The notes below the pieces were generated by a model. It ran no database searches, was not told where the DNA came from, and saw only the letters and a list, made by a program, of their open reading frames with translations. Made by a program: the position numbers and the translations under genes. 64,000 bases of DNA. It comes from Cupriavidus numazuensis. Lineage in GTDB: Bacteria > Pseudomonadota > Gammaproteobacteria > Burkholderiales > Burkholderiaceae. Every line of letters begins with the position of its first letter. Position 1 is the first letter of the stretch. This document shows, one piece after another, positions 55,354 to 62,904 of the stretch. Location of the stretch: contig NZ_CAJPVI010000017.1 of NCBI RefSeq assembly GCF_905397435.1, forward strand, positions 62,001 to 126,000. The letters are read 5' to 3'.

Positions 55354-55982
55354 CGATGCAACCATTCACCACCGTCACGGGCGCTGCCGTGCCTTTGATG
55401 CGCGCCAATGTCGACACCGACGTCATCATCCGCATCGAGCGGTTGACCCATGCATCGCGCGATGCGCTGGGCCAGTACGCATTCGAAGCGTTGCGCTTTC
55501 GCCCGGATGGCAGCGAAGATCCCGGCTGCATCCTGAACCACCCCGCATTTCGCGGCGCGCCGGTCCTGCTGGCCGGCAACAATTTCGGCTGCGGCTCTTC
55601 GCGCGAGGGCGCCGTCACGGCGCTGATGGGGATGGGCGTGCGTTGCGTCATCGCTCCGGGTTTTGGCGATATCTTCTACAACAACTGCTTCCAGAACGGC
55701 CTGCTGCCGGTCACGCTGCCGATGGACGTGGTTGAAGCGCTGGCCCGGCAATGCCTGGATGGTGCACACGTGTGCGTGGATCTGGCAGCGCAGGCCATCA
55801 CCGCGCCGGACGGCACGACGGTGGCATTCGACATCGCGCCATTGCGGCGGGAAGGCTTGCTCAGCGGGCTCGATGAAATCGGGCTCACACTGAAGGATGA
55901 CGACGCGATTCGCGCGTGGCAGGCGCAGGACCGCATCGATCGCGCATGGGCATGGTGCGTAACGCCCGGAGGCCGGCAATGA
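55350..55982 (+). CDS. LeuD-like aconitase superfamily hydratase, small subunit
   Basis: A 210-residue swivel-domain protein. NVDTDVIIRIERL is the LeuD N-terminal motif, and GNNFGCGSSREGA matches the substrate loop; family LeuD proteins usually read SSREHA, so Gly replaces His here. GFGDIFYNNCFQNGLLPV follows. It overlaps the large-subunit stop by four bases and the next gene by four, so these are strictly coupled. The altered loop supports a substrate other than isopropylmalate. Confidence 0.9.
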   Translation: MTMQPFTTVTGAAVPLMRANVDTDVIIRIERLTHASRDALGQYAFEALRFRPDGSEDPGCILNHPAFRGAPVLLAGNNFGCGSSREGAVTALMGMGVRCVIAPGFGDIFYNNCFQNGLLPVTLPMDVVEALARQCLDGAHVCVDLAAQAITAPDGTTVAFDIAPLRREGLLSGLDEIGLTLKDDDAIRAWQAQDRIDRAWAWCVTPGGRQ

Positions 55983-56581
55983 GTCCATGGGTACAGCGCT
56001 GCGCAGGATTGCTGCTGCGCGGACGGCACGCCGGCGAGCACACGCTGACCTGCCGCCATGCTTCGCTGGCAAGGGTACCTGTCACGGTTCGCGTGGAAGG
56101 CGCCATGCTGAGGGACGGGGGCGTGATGACGCAGCGATGGGCGGGCGCTGGTGTGGGGACCAATCGTTCGCCAGCGTTGTCGTGGCACGGCATGCCTACT
56201 GGTGCGACGCACTGGCTGCTGCTTGTCGAGGACCCTGATGTACCGCTCAAGCAGCCCATCGTCCATGCGGTCGCCTGGGGGTCTGTACGCATCAGCGAAC
56301 TGGCAGAAGGCAGTCTCGCAGTGGGCGCCGTACCCGAGGGTGCAGTGCTCGGCATCAATGGTCTTGGCAACGCCGGCTATGACGGGCCGCGCCCGCTGCC
56401 CGGTCACGGCCCGCACCGGTACGTCTTTCAGTTGTATGCGCTGGATGCGGAGCCGTCCCCGCAGTTGCGCGGCGATATCCTCGTACAGTGGCTGGCCACG
56501 CATGCCATGGCGATGGGCCAGCTGACCGGCATTTGCCAGCGCGACTGGCGCGGCCGGCTTGTCGCGGCCGATCCGCGCTAA
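55979..56581 (+). CDS. YbhB/YbcL family phosphatidylethanolamine-binding-like protein
   Basis: A 200-residue PEBP-fold protein. The motif TNRSPALSWHGMPTGATHWL, then VEDPDVPLKQPIVHAVAW and GYDGPRPLPGHGPHRYVFQL are the family landmarks. Bacterial PEBP proteins bind small ligands, but their role is unclear. It begins inside the LeuD-like gene's stop by four bases, so it is the fourth gene of the lyase operon and not an accidental neighbour. Confidence 0.85.
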   Translation: MSPWVQRCAGLLLRGRHAGEHTLTCRHASLARVPVTVRVEGAMLRDGGVMTQRWAGAGVGTNRSPALSWHGMPTGATHWLLLVEDPDVPLKQPIVHAVAWGSVRISELAEGSLAVGAVPEGAVLGINGLGNAGYDGPRPLPGHGPHRYVFQLYALDAEPSPQLRGDILVQWLATHAMAMGQLTGICQRDWRGRLVAADPR

Positions 56582-56706
56582 TCGTCCTTCTTTTCCTCAC
56601 GCGTGAGCCTCGGCATGCCGGTCCATACGCACTGGTGTCCGGCACTGCCGAGCTCCGAGGCGAGCGCCGACAGCGTCATGGCAAGCAGAACAAACAGCCT
56701 TCGCAT
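56578..56706 (-). CDS. Small putative secreted protein, 42 aa
   Basis: The frame begins MRRLFVLLAMTLSALASE, a short signal-peptide-like stretch, and continues SAGHQCVWTGMPRLTREEKK to the stop, with a single Cys in HQCVWTG. It starts 17 bases after the hydrolase stop on the same strand and ends four bases into the convergent PEBP gene. It resembles small exported proteins without known role. It is too short for codon-bias support, so it could be spurious. Confidence 0.45.
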   Translation of the reverse strand: MRRLFVLLAMTLSALASELGSAGHQCVWTGMPRLTREEKKDD

Positions 56707-56722
56707 CGCAAGCCACCGCGCA

Positions 56723-57775
56723 TCAGTGCGTGTCGACGTCAAGCACGGCCTGCGCAAACGCTGCAGGGGCTTCCTGCGGCAGGTTGTGGCCAATGCCGCC
56801 GGACAGGTGCCGGTGCTCATACCGGCCCGTGAACTTGCTGGCATACGCGCTCGGCTCTGGATGCGGCGCCCCGTTGGCATCGCCTTCCATGGTGATCGTC
56901 GGCACACGGATGGCGGGTGCGGTGGCGAGCTTCCGTTCGATGTCGTCGAATCGCGCTTCGCCGGTGGCCAGGCCCTGTCGCCAGCGGTAGTTGTGGATGG
57001 TGATGTCCACGTGGTCGGGGTTGTCGAACGCGGTGGCGCTGCGCTCGAACGTCGCGTCGTCGAAATTCCATTGCGGCGATGCGAGCTTCCAGATCAGCTT
57101 GGCAAACTGTCGCGTGTACTTCTGGTATCCCGCGCGGCCGCGTTCGGTGGCGAAGTAGAACTGGTACCACCACTGCAGTTCGGCTTCGGGGGGCAATGGC
57201 AGCTTGCCGGCCGCCTGGTTGCCGATCAGGTAGCCGCTGACGGACACGAGCCCGCGGCAGCGGTCCGGCCACAGCGCGGCCATGATGTCGGCGGTGCGGG
57301 CGCCCCAGTCGAAGCCGGCCACCACGGCGTTCTGGATCCGGAGCGCATCCATCAGCGCGATCATGTCGACGGCGATCGCGGACGGCTGGCCGTTGCGGAA
57401 CGTGTCGGGCGACTGGAACGTCGTCGCGCCATGGCCGCGCAGGTAGGGCATGATGACGCGATATCCGCGCGCCGCCAGCAATGGGGCGACATCGACGAAG
57501 CTGTAGATATCGTAAGGCCAGCCATGCAGCAATAGCGCGACGGGGCCGTTGGCGGGACCCGCTTCGGCGTAGCCGACGTTAAGCACGCCTGCATTGACGT
57601 GCTTGATCGGTGCAAAAGTGGTATGCGTTCCCGGCTGGGTAGAGGGCAGGGGCGAGGCTTTCGCCACGCCGGTTTGTGCCCGTGCTGCTTGCGAGAGGCC
57701 AAACTGTGCTGCGGCCAGCGTGGCGGCCGCAGCACCCAGAAATCCCCGGCGGGGCAAATCGACTTTCTCCGACAT
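56723..57775 (-). CDS. Alpha/beta hydrolase, epoxide-hydrolase-like, Tat-exported
   Basis: A 350-residue hydrolase. The Tat signal LPRRGFLGAAAATLAAAQFG is at residues 7-26. The oxyanion motif HGWP is at 84-87 and the nucleophile is Asp156 in AGFDWGARTAD, so the enzyme is of the epoxide hydrolase/dehalogenase type; the C-terminal His is in GGIGHNLPQEAP. It probably opens an epoxide or acts on a similar substrate in the periplasm. ATG at 57775 follows CAGGAGAACGCG. Confidence 0.88.
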   Translation of the reverse strand: MSEKVDLPRRGFLGAAAATLAAAQFGLSQAARAQTGVAKASPLPSTQPGTHTTFAPIKHVNAGVLNVGYAEAGPANGPVALLLHGWPYDIYSFVDVAPLLAARGYRVIMPYLRGHGATTFQSPDTFRNGQPSAIAVDMIALMDALRIQNAVVAGFDWGARTADIMAALWPDRCRGLVSVSGYLIGNQAAGKLPLPPEAELQWWYQFYFATERGRAGYQKYTRQFAKLIWKLASPQWNFDDATFERSATAFDNPDHVDITIHNYRWRQGLATGEARFDDIERKLATAPAIRVPTITMEGDANGAPHPEPSAYASKFTGRYEHRHLSGGIGHNLPQEAPAAFAQAVLDVDTH

Positions 57776-57940
57776 CGCGTTCTCCTGTGTGCCTGAACAA
57801 TTGAGCGCAAGTCTAGGAGGCCGCCGCATGCGGCATGTGTCGAAGTTCCGGGGCTTTGTATCGCCATGTATATGGTGCCGACAGGCGCATACATCGATAC
57901 AAAAAGGGCGCCATGTTGGCGGCGGGATCTCGCCGTCCGG

Positions 57941-58228
57941 TCAGTTCTTCTTCCAGGCCGCGTATTGCACCGGCATGCATACCGCGCAAGGGCGATATCC
58001 GGCGGCGATCGCGGCGGCTTCCTCGGCAAAAAACACGCGGTGCGCGACGTAGCCGCCGCGCGCAATGGCCCGCAGCGCGGAACGGCAATCGAGGCGGCCG
58101 TAGATCTTGCTGCCCCGGTGGCCGCCGAGCGTGCCTGGCACCGGGCTGGCATAAGGCTCCCCGTTGCGATCGGTCAGCGTCCACGTCCGGGGCCCAGGCC
58201 CGGGCGTTGCCGAATCAGGGGGCATCAT
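57941..58228 (-). CDS. Free-standing Ada-type metal-binding domain protein
   Basis: A 95-residue protein. The core GGHRGSKIYGRLDCRSALRA, followed by IAAGYRPCAVC, matches the zinc-binding domain of Ada, with Cys48, Cys81 and Cys84; a fourth ligand is not visible. The C-terminal VQYAAWKKN is typical of the stand-alone version found in many proteobacteria. It starts 14 bases inside the upstream oxygenase gene. With Ada and that oxygenase it forms a three-gene set on one strand. Its role in alkylation response is inference. Confidence 0.78.
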   Translation of the reverse strand: MMPPDSATPGPGPRTWTLTDRNGEPYASPVPGTLGGHRGSKIYGRLDCRSALRAIARGGYVAHRVFFAEEAAAIAAGYRPCAVCMPVQYAAWKKN

Positions 58229-58922
58229 GAAACGACAGTTCCATGCCGATGCGTTCGCCTGCGCGGACGCGGCTGATCGCATGCCGGAGATTGACGCGAT
58301 AGTGCCCGCTTGCTCCATGGTGAGGGCGCCGGGCTGTGCTGATGATCGCCATGTCGCCAATCCCGAGCGGCACCACCGCTGGCCGCGACTGCATGCGCGG
58401 GCGCTGCTCGGTCATTACGAATTCACCGCCCTGAAAATCCACGCCCGGTTCGCTGAGCAACGCGATGACCTGCAGCGGGAATACATGTTCGCCATCTGCG
58501 CGTTGATGCAGGGCGAGATAGTCGCCAGAACGAAGGCGATTCAGGCAGGACAGCGGCTGGCACTGAGCCGCCTCCCGATTGTGTTTCAGGAACTCGCTCA
58601 ATTCCCCCGGGTAGCGGTAGTCGATATCCATCAGTGCGTTCCACCGGTCCGCAATGGGCGACAGCATGCGATATAGCGCCGTGCGCCAGTTTGCCCAAGG
58701 TTCGGGAAGCATGCCGCCGAAGCAGAACAACTCGCCGCGCCCGAGCCCGGCGGATTCGAGCGACTGACGGCGTAATGCGGTAGATGGTCCGGTCTCGCGG
58801 GCGATGATCCTTGCCTGTTCCGGCGAGAGCAGGCCGGGCAGCCGGGCATAGCCATCCTGATCAAGCTGCGCGGCAATCTGCTGCCAGTCCAACTGGTCGA
58901 ATATCGTAGCGGATGAAGGCAT
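58215..58922 (-). CDS. Fe(II)/2-oxoglutarate oxygenase, prolyl 4-hydroxylase-like (DUF2086 type), altered HxD motif
   Basis: A 235-residue oxygenase. The core reads LALHQRADGEHVFPLQ, then GGEFVMTEQRPRMQSR and HYRVNLRHAISRVRAGER, which are the landmarks of this family near ada genes. The position of the iron-ligand Asp in HxD is Arg141 (His139-Gln-Arg); family members as I know them read HQD. Asp143 is two residues further. The distal His214 and basic residues are kept. The gene starts 13 bases after the ada stop. Confidence 0.8.
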   Translation of the reverse strand: MPSSATIFDQLDWQQIAAQLDQDGYARLPGLLSPEQARIIARETGPSTALRRQSLESAGLGRGELFCFGGMLPEPWANWRTALYRMLSPIADRWNALMDIDYRYPGELSEFLKHNREAAQCQPLSCLNRLRSGDYLALHQRADGEHVFPLQVIALLSEPGVDFQGGEFVMTEQRPRMQSRPAVVPLGIGDMAIISTARRPHHGASGHYRVNLRHAISRVRAGERIGMELSFHDAP

Positions 58923-58935
58923 CGCATTATCCCGG

Positions 58936-60012
58936 TCAGGCTTCGGCTTCGCGCAGCAGCAGTTCGCGCTTGCGATCCACGCCCCAGCGATAGCCGGCAA
59001 TGTCGCCATCGCGACGGACGACGCGGTGGCAAGGAATCGCGACGGCAATGTGGTTCGCGCCGCAAGCCTGAGCGACAGCGCGCGTTGCCGTGGGTCTGCC
59101 GATGCGCTCGGCGATCTCCGCATAGCTGACGGTCGTGCCGGGCGGGATCTCGCGCAAGGCCTGCCAGACGCGCTCCTGGAACGCGGTACCACGCACGTCG
59201 AGCGGCAGGTTGAGGCCGATGGACGGCGCCTCGACGAAGCCGACCACCTGCGCGACAAGCTTTTCGAAGCCGGCATCGCCGCCGATGAGCTGGGCATTGG
59301 GAAACTGGTCCTGCAGCTCGCGCACGAGCGCATCCGGGTCATCGTTCAGCAGGATCGCGCAGATGCCGCGCTGGCTCTGCGCGACGAGGATGGCGCCCAG
59401 CGAACATTGGCCGACCGCGAAGTAGATCACCGCACCCGTGCCGCCGGCCCGGTAGTCGCGCGCGCGCATGCCGAGCAACTGGTCGGAGGTTTCGTAGAAC
59501 CGGCTGTTGGAGTTGAAGCCGGCATCGTAGATGGCCTCCGTCACCGATGCGTCAGGTGTGCCAAGACCCGCACGCAGCCGGCGTGCGCGGTAGGCCGATG
59601 CATAGGCCCGGGGTGTCAGGCCGGTCTCGGCCTTGAAGACGCGGTGCAGGTGGAACGGGCTCATGCCGGCGCGCGCAGCCAGTTCATCGAGGCTGGGGAC
59701 GGTGTCGGAAGCTTCGATCAGGCGGCAGACCTCCGCCACCAGCGCGGCGCGCCCGGCGGCGGCGCTGGTCTGGTCGGCGCGGGCGCGGCGGCTGGCACGG
59801 TATCCGGCGGCTTCGGCTGCTGCGGGCGTATCGAAGAACTCGACGTTCTCGCGCTTCGGCAGGCGCGCGGAAGCGCTGGGACGGCAATACACGCCTGTCG
59901 TGCGCACGGCGTAGACGAAGTGTCCGTCAGCGGCGGCGTCGCGCGCCTGTACTGCCTGCCAGCGCGATGCGTCGCTCGCGTACAGGGCGTTGCGGGTGGC
60001 TTTCGCGTTCAT
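58936..60012 (-). CDS. ada: Ada-like regulator/O6-methylguanine-DNA methyltransferase with degenerate zinc domain
   Basis: A 358-residue Ada homolog. The C-terminal methyltransferase is intact, with the acceptor Cys328 in IPCHRVV, and the AraC-type helix-turn-helix (LDELAARAGMSPFHLHRVFK) is present. In the N-terminal domain only Cys43 (E. coli Cys38) remains; the residues aligned with Cys42, Cys69 and Cys72 are Ala47, Ser74 and Ala77, at exactly the same spacing. So the zinc site and the usual phosphotriester sensor look broken. The start at 60012 is chosen by homology; an upstream in-frame ATG at 60114 exists. Confidence 0.9.
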   Translation of the reverse strand: MNAKATRNALYASDASRWQAVQARDAAADGHFVYAVRTTGVYCRPSASARLPKRENVEFFDTPAAAEAAGYRASRRARADQTSAAAGRAALVAEVCRLIEASDTVPSLDELAARAGMSPFHLHRVFKAETGLTPRAYASAYRARRLRAGLGTPDASVTEAIYDAGFNSNSRFYETSDQLLGMRARDYRAGGTGAVIYFAVGQCSLGAILVAQSQRGICAILLNDDPDALVRELQDQFPNAQLIGGDAGFEKLVAQVVGFVEAPSIGLNLPLDVRGTAFQERVWQALREIPPGTTVSYAEIAERIGRPTATRAVAQACGANHIAVAIPCHRVVRRDGDIAGYRWGVDRKRELLLREAEA

Positions 60013-60142
60013 GATGCTTGTCCTGGAAGGGTCGATCACGGTGCCAGAATAGGCCCGGATTCGATCGCAAGAACTCCGATTCTTGCGGACTAATTTCCCA
60101 CAAATCCTGGACAACGGGGTGACGCCAGAAGTATCCGCCGGG

Positions 60143-61294
60143 CTACCTCTGGCCGGTGGCGGCGCGCCAACGCATGACGAACGCGCGGTAAGCGGCGATG
60201 TCCAGATGCCGCGTCAGGTCCGCGTCGTTCGGAATCGGGCGCATACCGGTGCCCAGTTGCGCTGCCAGATGTGCGGCGGTAGTGTCGCCGCCGACGTCGC
60301 CGCGCACGGCATACAGCCCGGCGCGCTGTGCCATCAGGGTCTGCCCGCGCCGCGACAGCGTGTAGTCGACCCATAGCCGGGCCGCGTTCGCGTGGCTGGC
60401 GCGCTGGCTGATGAGCTGGATGCGCGACAGCGCCAGCGTGTAGTCAGTCAGGAAGGCCCAGCCGATTCCGGCGTCTTTGCGCGCCTGGGCAACCGTGTAG
60501 GCGCCGAGCACGTTGTAGGCGATGGTCATGGCACCGCTGGCCACCTGGCGCAGCATGGCGGCGGTGGTCGTCGCGTACCTGGCATCGACCCTGCCCAGTC
60601 CCGCGGCCATGTCCCAGAAGGCGGGCCACGCCCGGGCGTCCTGGGCGGCCAGCAGGAAGCCCAGGCCGGATTTCTCGATATCGTAGGTGATGACGCGGCC
60701 GCGCAACGGGCTGGCCTGGGCCGCCAGCAGTTTGGCGAAGTCGCCATGCGTATGCGGCACCTGTGCCGCGGGCAGCAGCTTGCGGTTGTAGGCGATCGCC
60801 ACCGGTTCGATGCTGGTGGCCCAGGCGCGGTCCTGCCACCGTGCCCAGTCGGGCAGGCCGGACGCTTCGGGCGACGCATAGGCCATGGCATAGCCGCGCC
60901 CGACCAGGCTGGCCTGCAGGTCCATGGCCGAACTCCACAGCACATCCGCGGATTCGGTGCCGAGCTGCGTCTCGGCCAGGTAGCGGTGGTACAGCTCGGT
61001 GCTGGTCAGGTCGTCGTACTCGACGCTGACGCGCGGGTACATCGAGCGGAAGTCGTCAAGGAGCGGCTTGACCACGTCGGCATCGGTGGTGGAATAGATC
61101 ACCAGCCGGGCTTCGTCTTCGGCCGCGCGGACGATGTCGGCGTAGGCGCGCGGGTAGCCGGGCGGCGCCGTTGCCCGGGGCGCGTAGCCGAGCAGCTCGC
61201 TGGCGTCCTGCGCCGCCGCCAGCAGCGGTGCGCCCAGTGCCAGCCCCAGCAGTGTGCGCCGCCGGGCGAGGAATGGCGTGCGGTGATTTTGCAT
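60143..61294 (-). CDS. ABC transporter substrate-binding protein (ferric/Fbp-like)
   Basis: A 383-residue extracellular binding protein with a Tat-like signal (ARRRTLLGLALGAPLLAAAQ). The fold landmarks LVIYSTTDADVVKPLLDDF, STELYHRYLAE and EPVAIAYNRKLLP match type 2 periplasmic binding proteins related to AfuA/FbpA. No ABC permease or ATPase gene is adjacent. It starts nine bases after the citrate transporter stop, so the two are co-transcribed; it may sense or bind citrate or a metal-citrate. Confidence 0.85.
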   Translation of the reverse strand: MQNHRTPFLARRRTLLGLALGAPLLAAAQDASELLGYAPRATAPPGYPRAYADIVRAAEDEARLVIYSTTDADVVKPLLDDFRSMYPRVSVEYDDLTSTELYHRYLAETQLGTESADVLWSSAMDLQASLVGRGYAMAYASPEASGLPDWARWQDRAWATSIEPVAIAYNRKLLPAAQVPHTHGDFAKLLAAQASPLRGRVITYDIEKSGLGFLLAAQDARAWPAFWDMAAGLGRVDARYATTTAAMLRQVASGAMTIAYNVLGAYTVAQARKDAGIGWAFLTDYTLALSRIQLISQRASHANAARLWVDYTLSRRGQTLMAQRAGLYAVRGDVGGDTTAAHLAAQLGTGMRPIPNDADLTRHLDIAAYRAFVMRWRAATGQR

Positions 61295-61303
61295 GCGGAA
61301 GCC

Positions 61304-62617
61304 TCAGGTCCTGCCCACGACCGGGATCACGCCGAAGATGATGCTTGCGAGCAGCATCACCGCCGCCGCCGAGAGTGCCCACAGCAGCGTATAGCGCTGA
61401 TGATCGCCGAACTCGACCTCGCACAGGCCGACCAGCAGGTAGGTCGACGCCACCAGCGGACTGAGCAGGTGCACCTGCTGGCCGATCAGCGAAGCCCGCC
61501 CGAGCTCCGCGGCGCCAATGCCGTGCACGGCGCCTGCCTTGGCCAGGATCGGCAGGATGCCGAAGTAGAACGCATCGTTGGAGATGAAGAACGTGAACGG
61601 CACGCTCAGCACCGCGGTCACGACCGCGAGATACGGCTCCAGCCAGTTGGGCAGGCCGGCAATGACGCTCGCGGCAATGGCATCGACCATCTTCGTGCCC
61701 GACAGGATGCCGACGAAGATGCCGGCGGCAAAGATCAGCGAGACCACCGGCACGATATTGCCGGCGTGCGAGGCGATCCGCTCCTTCTGATCCTGCATAT
61801 TGGGATAGTTGACCATCAGCGCGATCGCCGACGCGACCATGAACAACACCTGCAGCGGGATCGCGCCGTGGATCAGCAGCGCCATCAGTGCCACCGTCAG
61901 CGCGAAGTTGAACCACAGCAGCCGGGGCCGCGCAGTCGCGGGCTCGCTGGCGGTGACCATCGGACCAGCTTCGGCGGGCATGCCAGTCTGCTGCAGCGCC
62001 AGCGCACCGAGACGCCTTTTCTCGCGGCGCCCGAGCAGGCCCGCGACAAAGATGCACCAGACGCCCGTGACGATCATCGGCAGGATCATCGGGACGAACA
62101 GCTGGCCAACGTCCACGCCGAGCGAACTGGCCGCGCGGGCCGTGGGGCCACCCCAGGGCAGGATGTTCATGAGCCCGCCGGCCATCATGATGACGCAGGC
62201 GAGCACCAGCCGGCTGAGGCCCAGGCGCTTGTACAGCGGCAGCATGGCCGCGCAGGTGATCATGTAGGTGGTCGAGCCGTCGCCGTCGAGCGATACCACG
62301 GTAGCCAGCACAAAGGTACCGATCACGATCTTGGTCGGATCGTTGCCGACCAGTCTCAGGATGACGCGCACCGCCGGGTCGAACAGGCCGGCATCGATCA
62401 TGATCCCGAAATACAGGATCGCGAACATCAGCATGACGCCGGTGGGGGCCAGCTTCTTGATGCCTTCAAGCATCATCGGGCCCAGGTTGAGCCCGAAGCC
62501 CGCCAGCAGCCCGAAGATGATGGGCACCACGATCAGCGCCACCATCGCCGACAGGCGCTTGGTCATGATCAGCGCCATGAAGACGATGATCATCGTGTAG
62601 GCGATGGCTGTCAGCAT
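61304..62617 (-). CDS. CitMHS family citrate:cation symporter
   Basis: A 437-residue membrane protein with 11-12 hydrophobic segments. VSLDGDGSTTYMITCAAMLP and MNILPWGGPTARAASSLGVD are signatures of the CitMHS family, which imports citrate complexed with Mg or Ca, together with protons. A soluble loop (residues about 200-225, GRREKRRLGALALQ) is present. It is the first gene of the pair with the ABC-type binding protein. ATG at 62617 follows GGAGGTCGCAG. Confidence 0.92.
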   Translation of the reverse strand: MLTAIAYTMIIVFMALIMTKRLSAMVALIVVPIIFGLLAGFGLNLGPMMLEGIKKLAPTGVMLMFAILYFGIMIDAGLFDPAVRVILRLVGNDPTKIVIGTFVLATVVSLDGDGSTTYMITCAAMLPLYKRLGLSRLVLACVIMMAGGLMNILPWGGPTARAASSLGVDVGQLFVPMILPMIVTGVWCIFVAGLLGRREKRRLGALALQQTGMPAEAGPMVTASEPATARPRLLWFNFALTVALMALLIHGAIPLQVLFMVASAIALMVNYPNMQDQKERIASHAGNIVPVVSLIFAAGIFVGILSGTKMVDAIAASVIAGLPNWLEPYLAVVTAVLSVPFTFFISNDAFYFGILPILAKAGAVHGIGAAELGRASLIGQQVHLLSPLVASTYLLVGLCEVEFGDHQRYTLLWALSAAAVMLLASIIFGVIPVVGRT

Positions 62618-62752
62618 CTGCGACCTCCGGCGGTGCTCAGGCTACAAACCAGCGTCGGCGGCCGCCGAGGGCTTTTACAGCCTCTCCAGCAGCGGCGCCG
62701 CGATCACTACGTCGATACTGAGGGAGTATATGTTGCGGGGGAGGCCCGTGTA

Positions 62753-62794
62753 GGGGAGATTTGGGGTCTTGGGGGGCTTGGGGGAATTGGGAGG
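62753..62794 (+). other. G-rich quadruplex-forming tract between genes
   Basis: Runs of G lie at 62753-62756 (4), 62763-62766 (4), 62771-62776 (6), 62780-62784 (5) and 62789-62791 (3) with short loops of 3-6 bases, meeting the usual G-quadruplex pattern. The tract is on the plus strand, upstream of the citrate transporter on the opposite strand, in a gap of 287 bases. The repeats have an irregular 8-9-base period. Confidence 0.75.
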
Positions 62795-62904
62795 ATCGCT
62801 GTTGGCTGGCGCCGCAGTTTCGCCGGCGTAGCCGGCGAGTCACTTTCTGTCCGAGCGACAAACGTGGCGATGATGACGGAGTGCCTCGGACTACCCTGAC
62901 TGGA

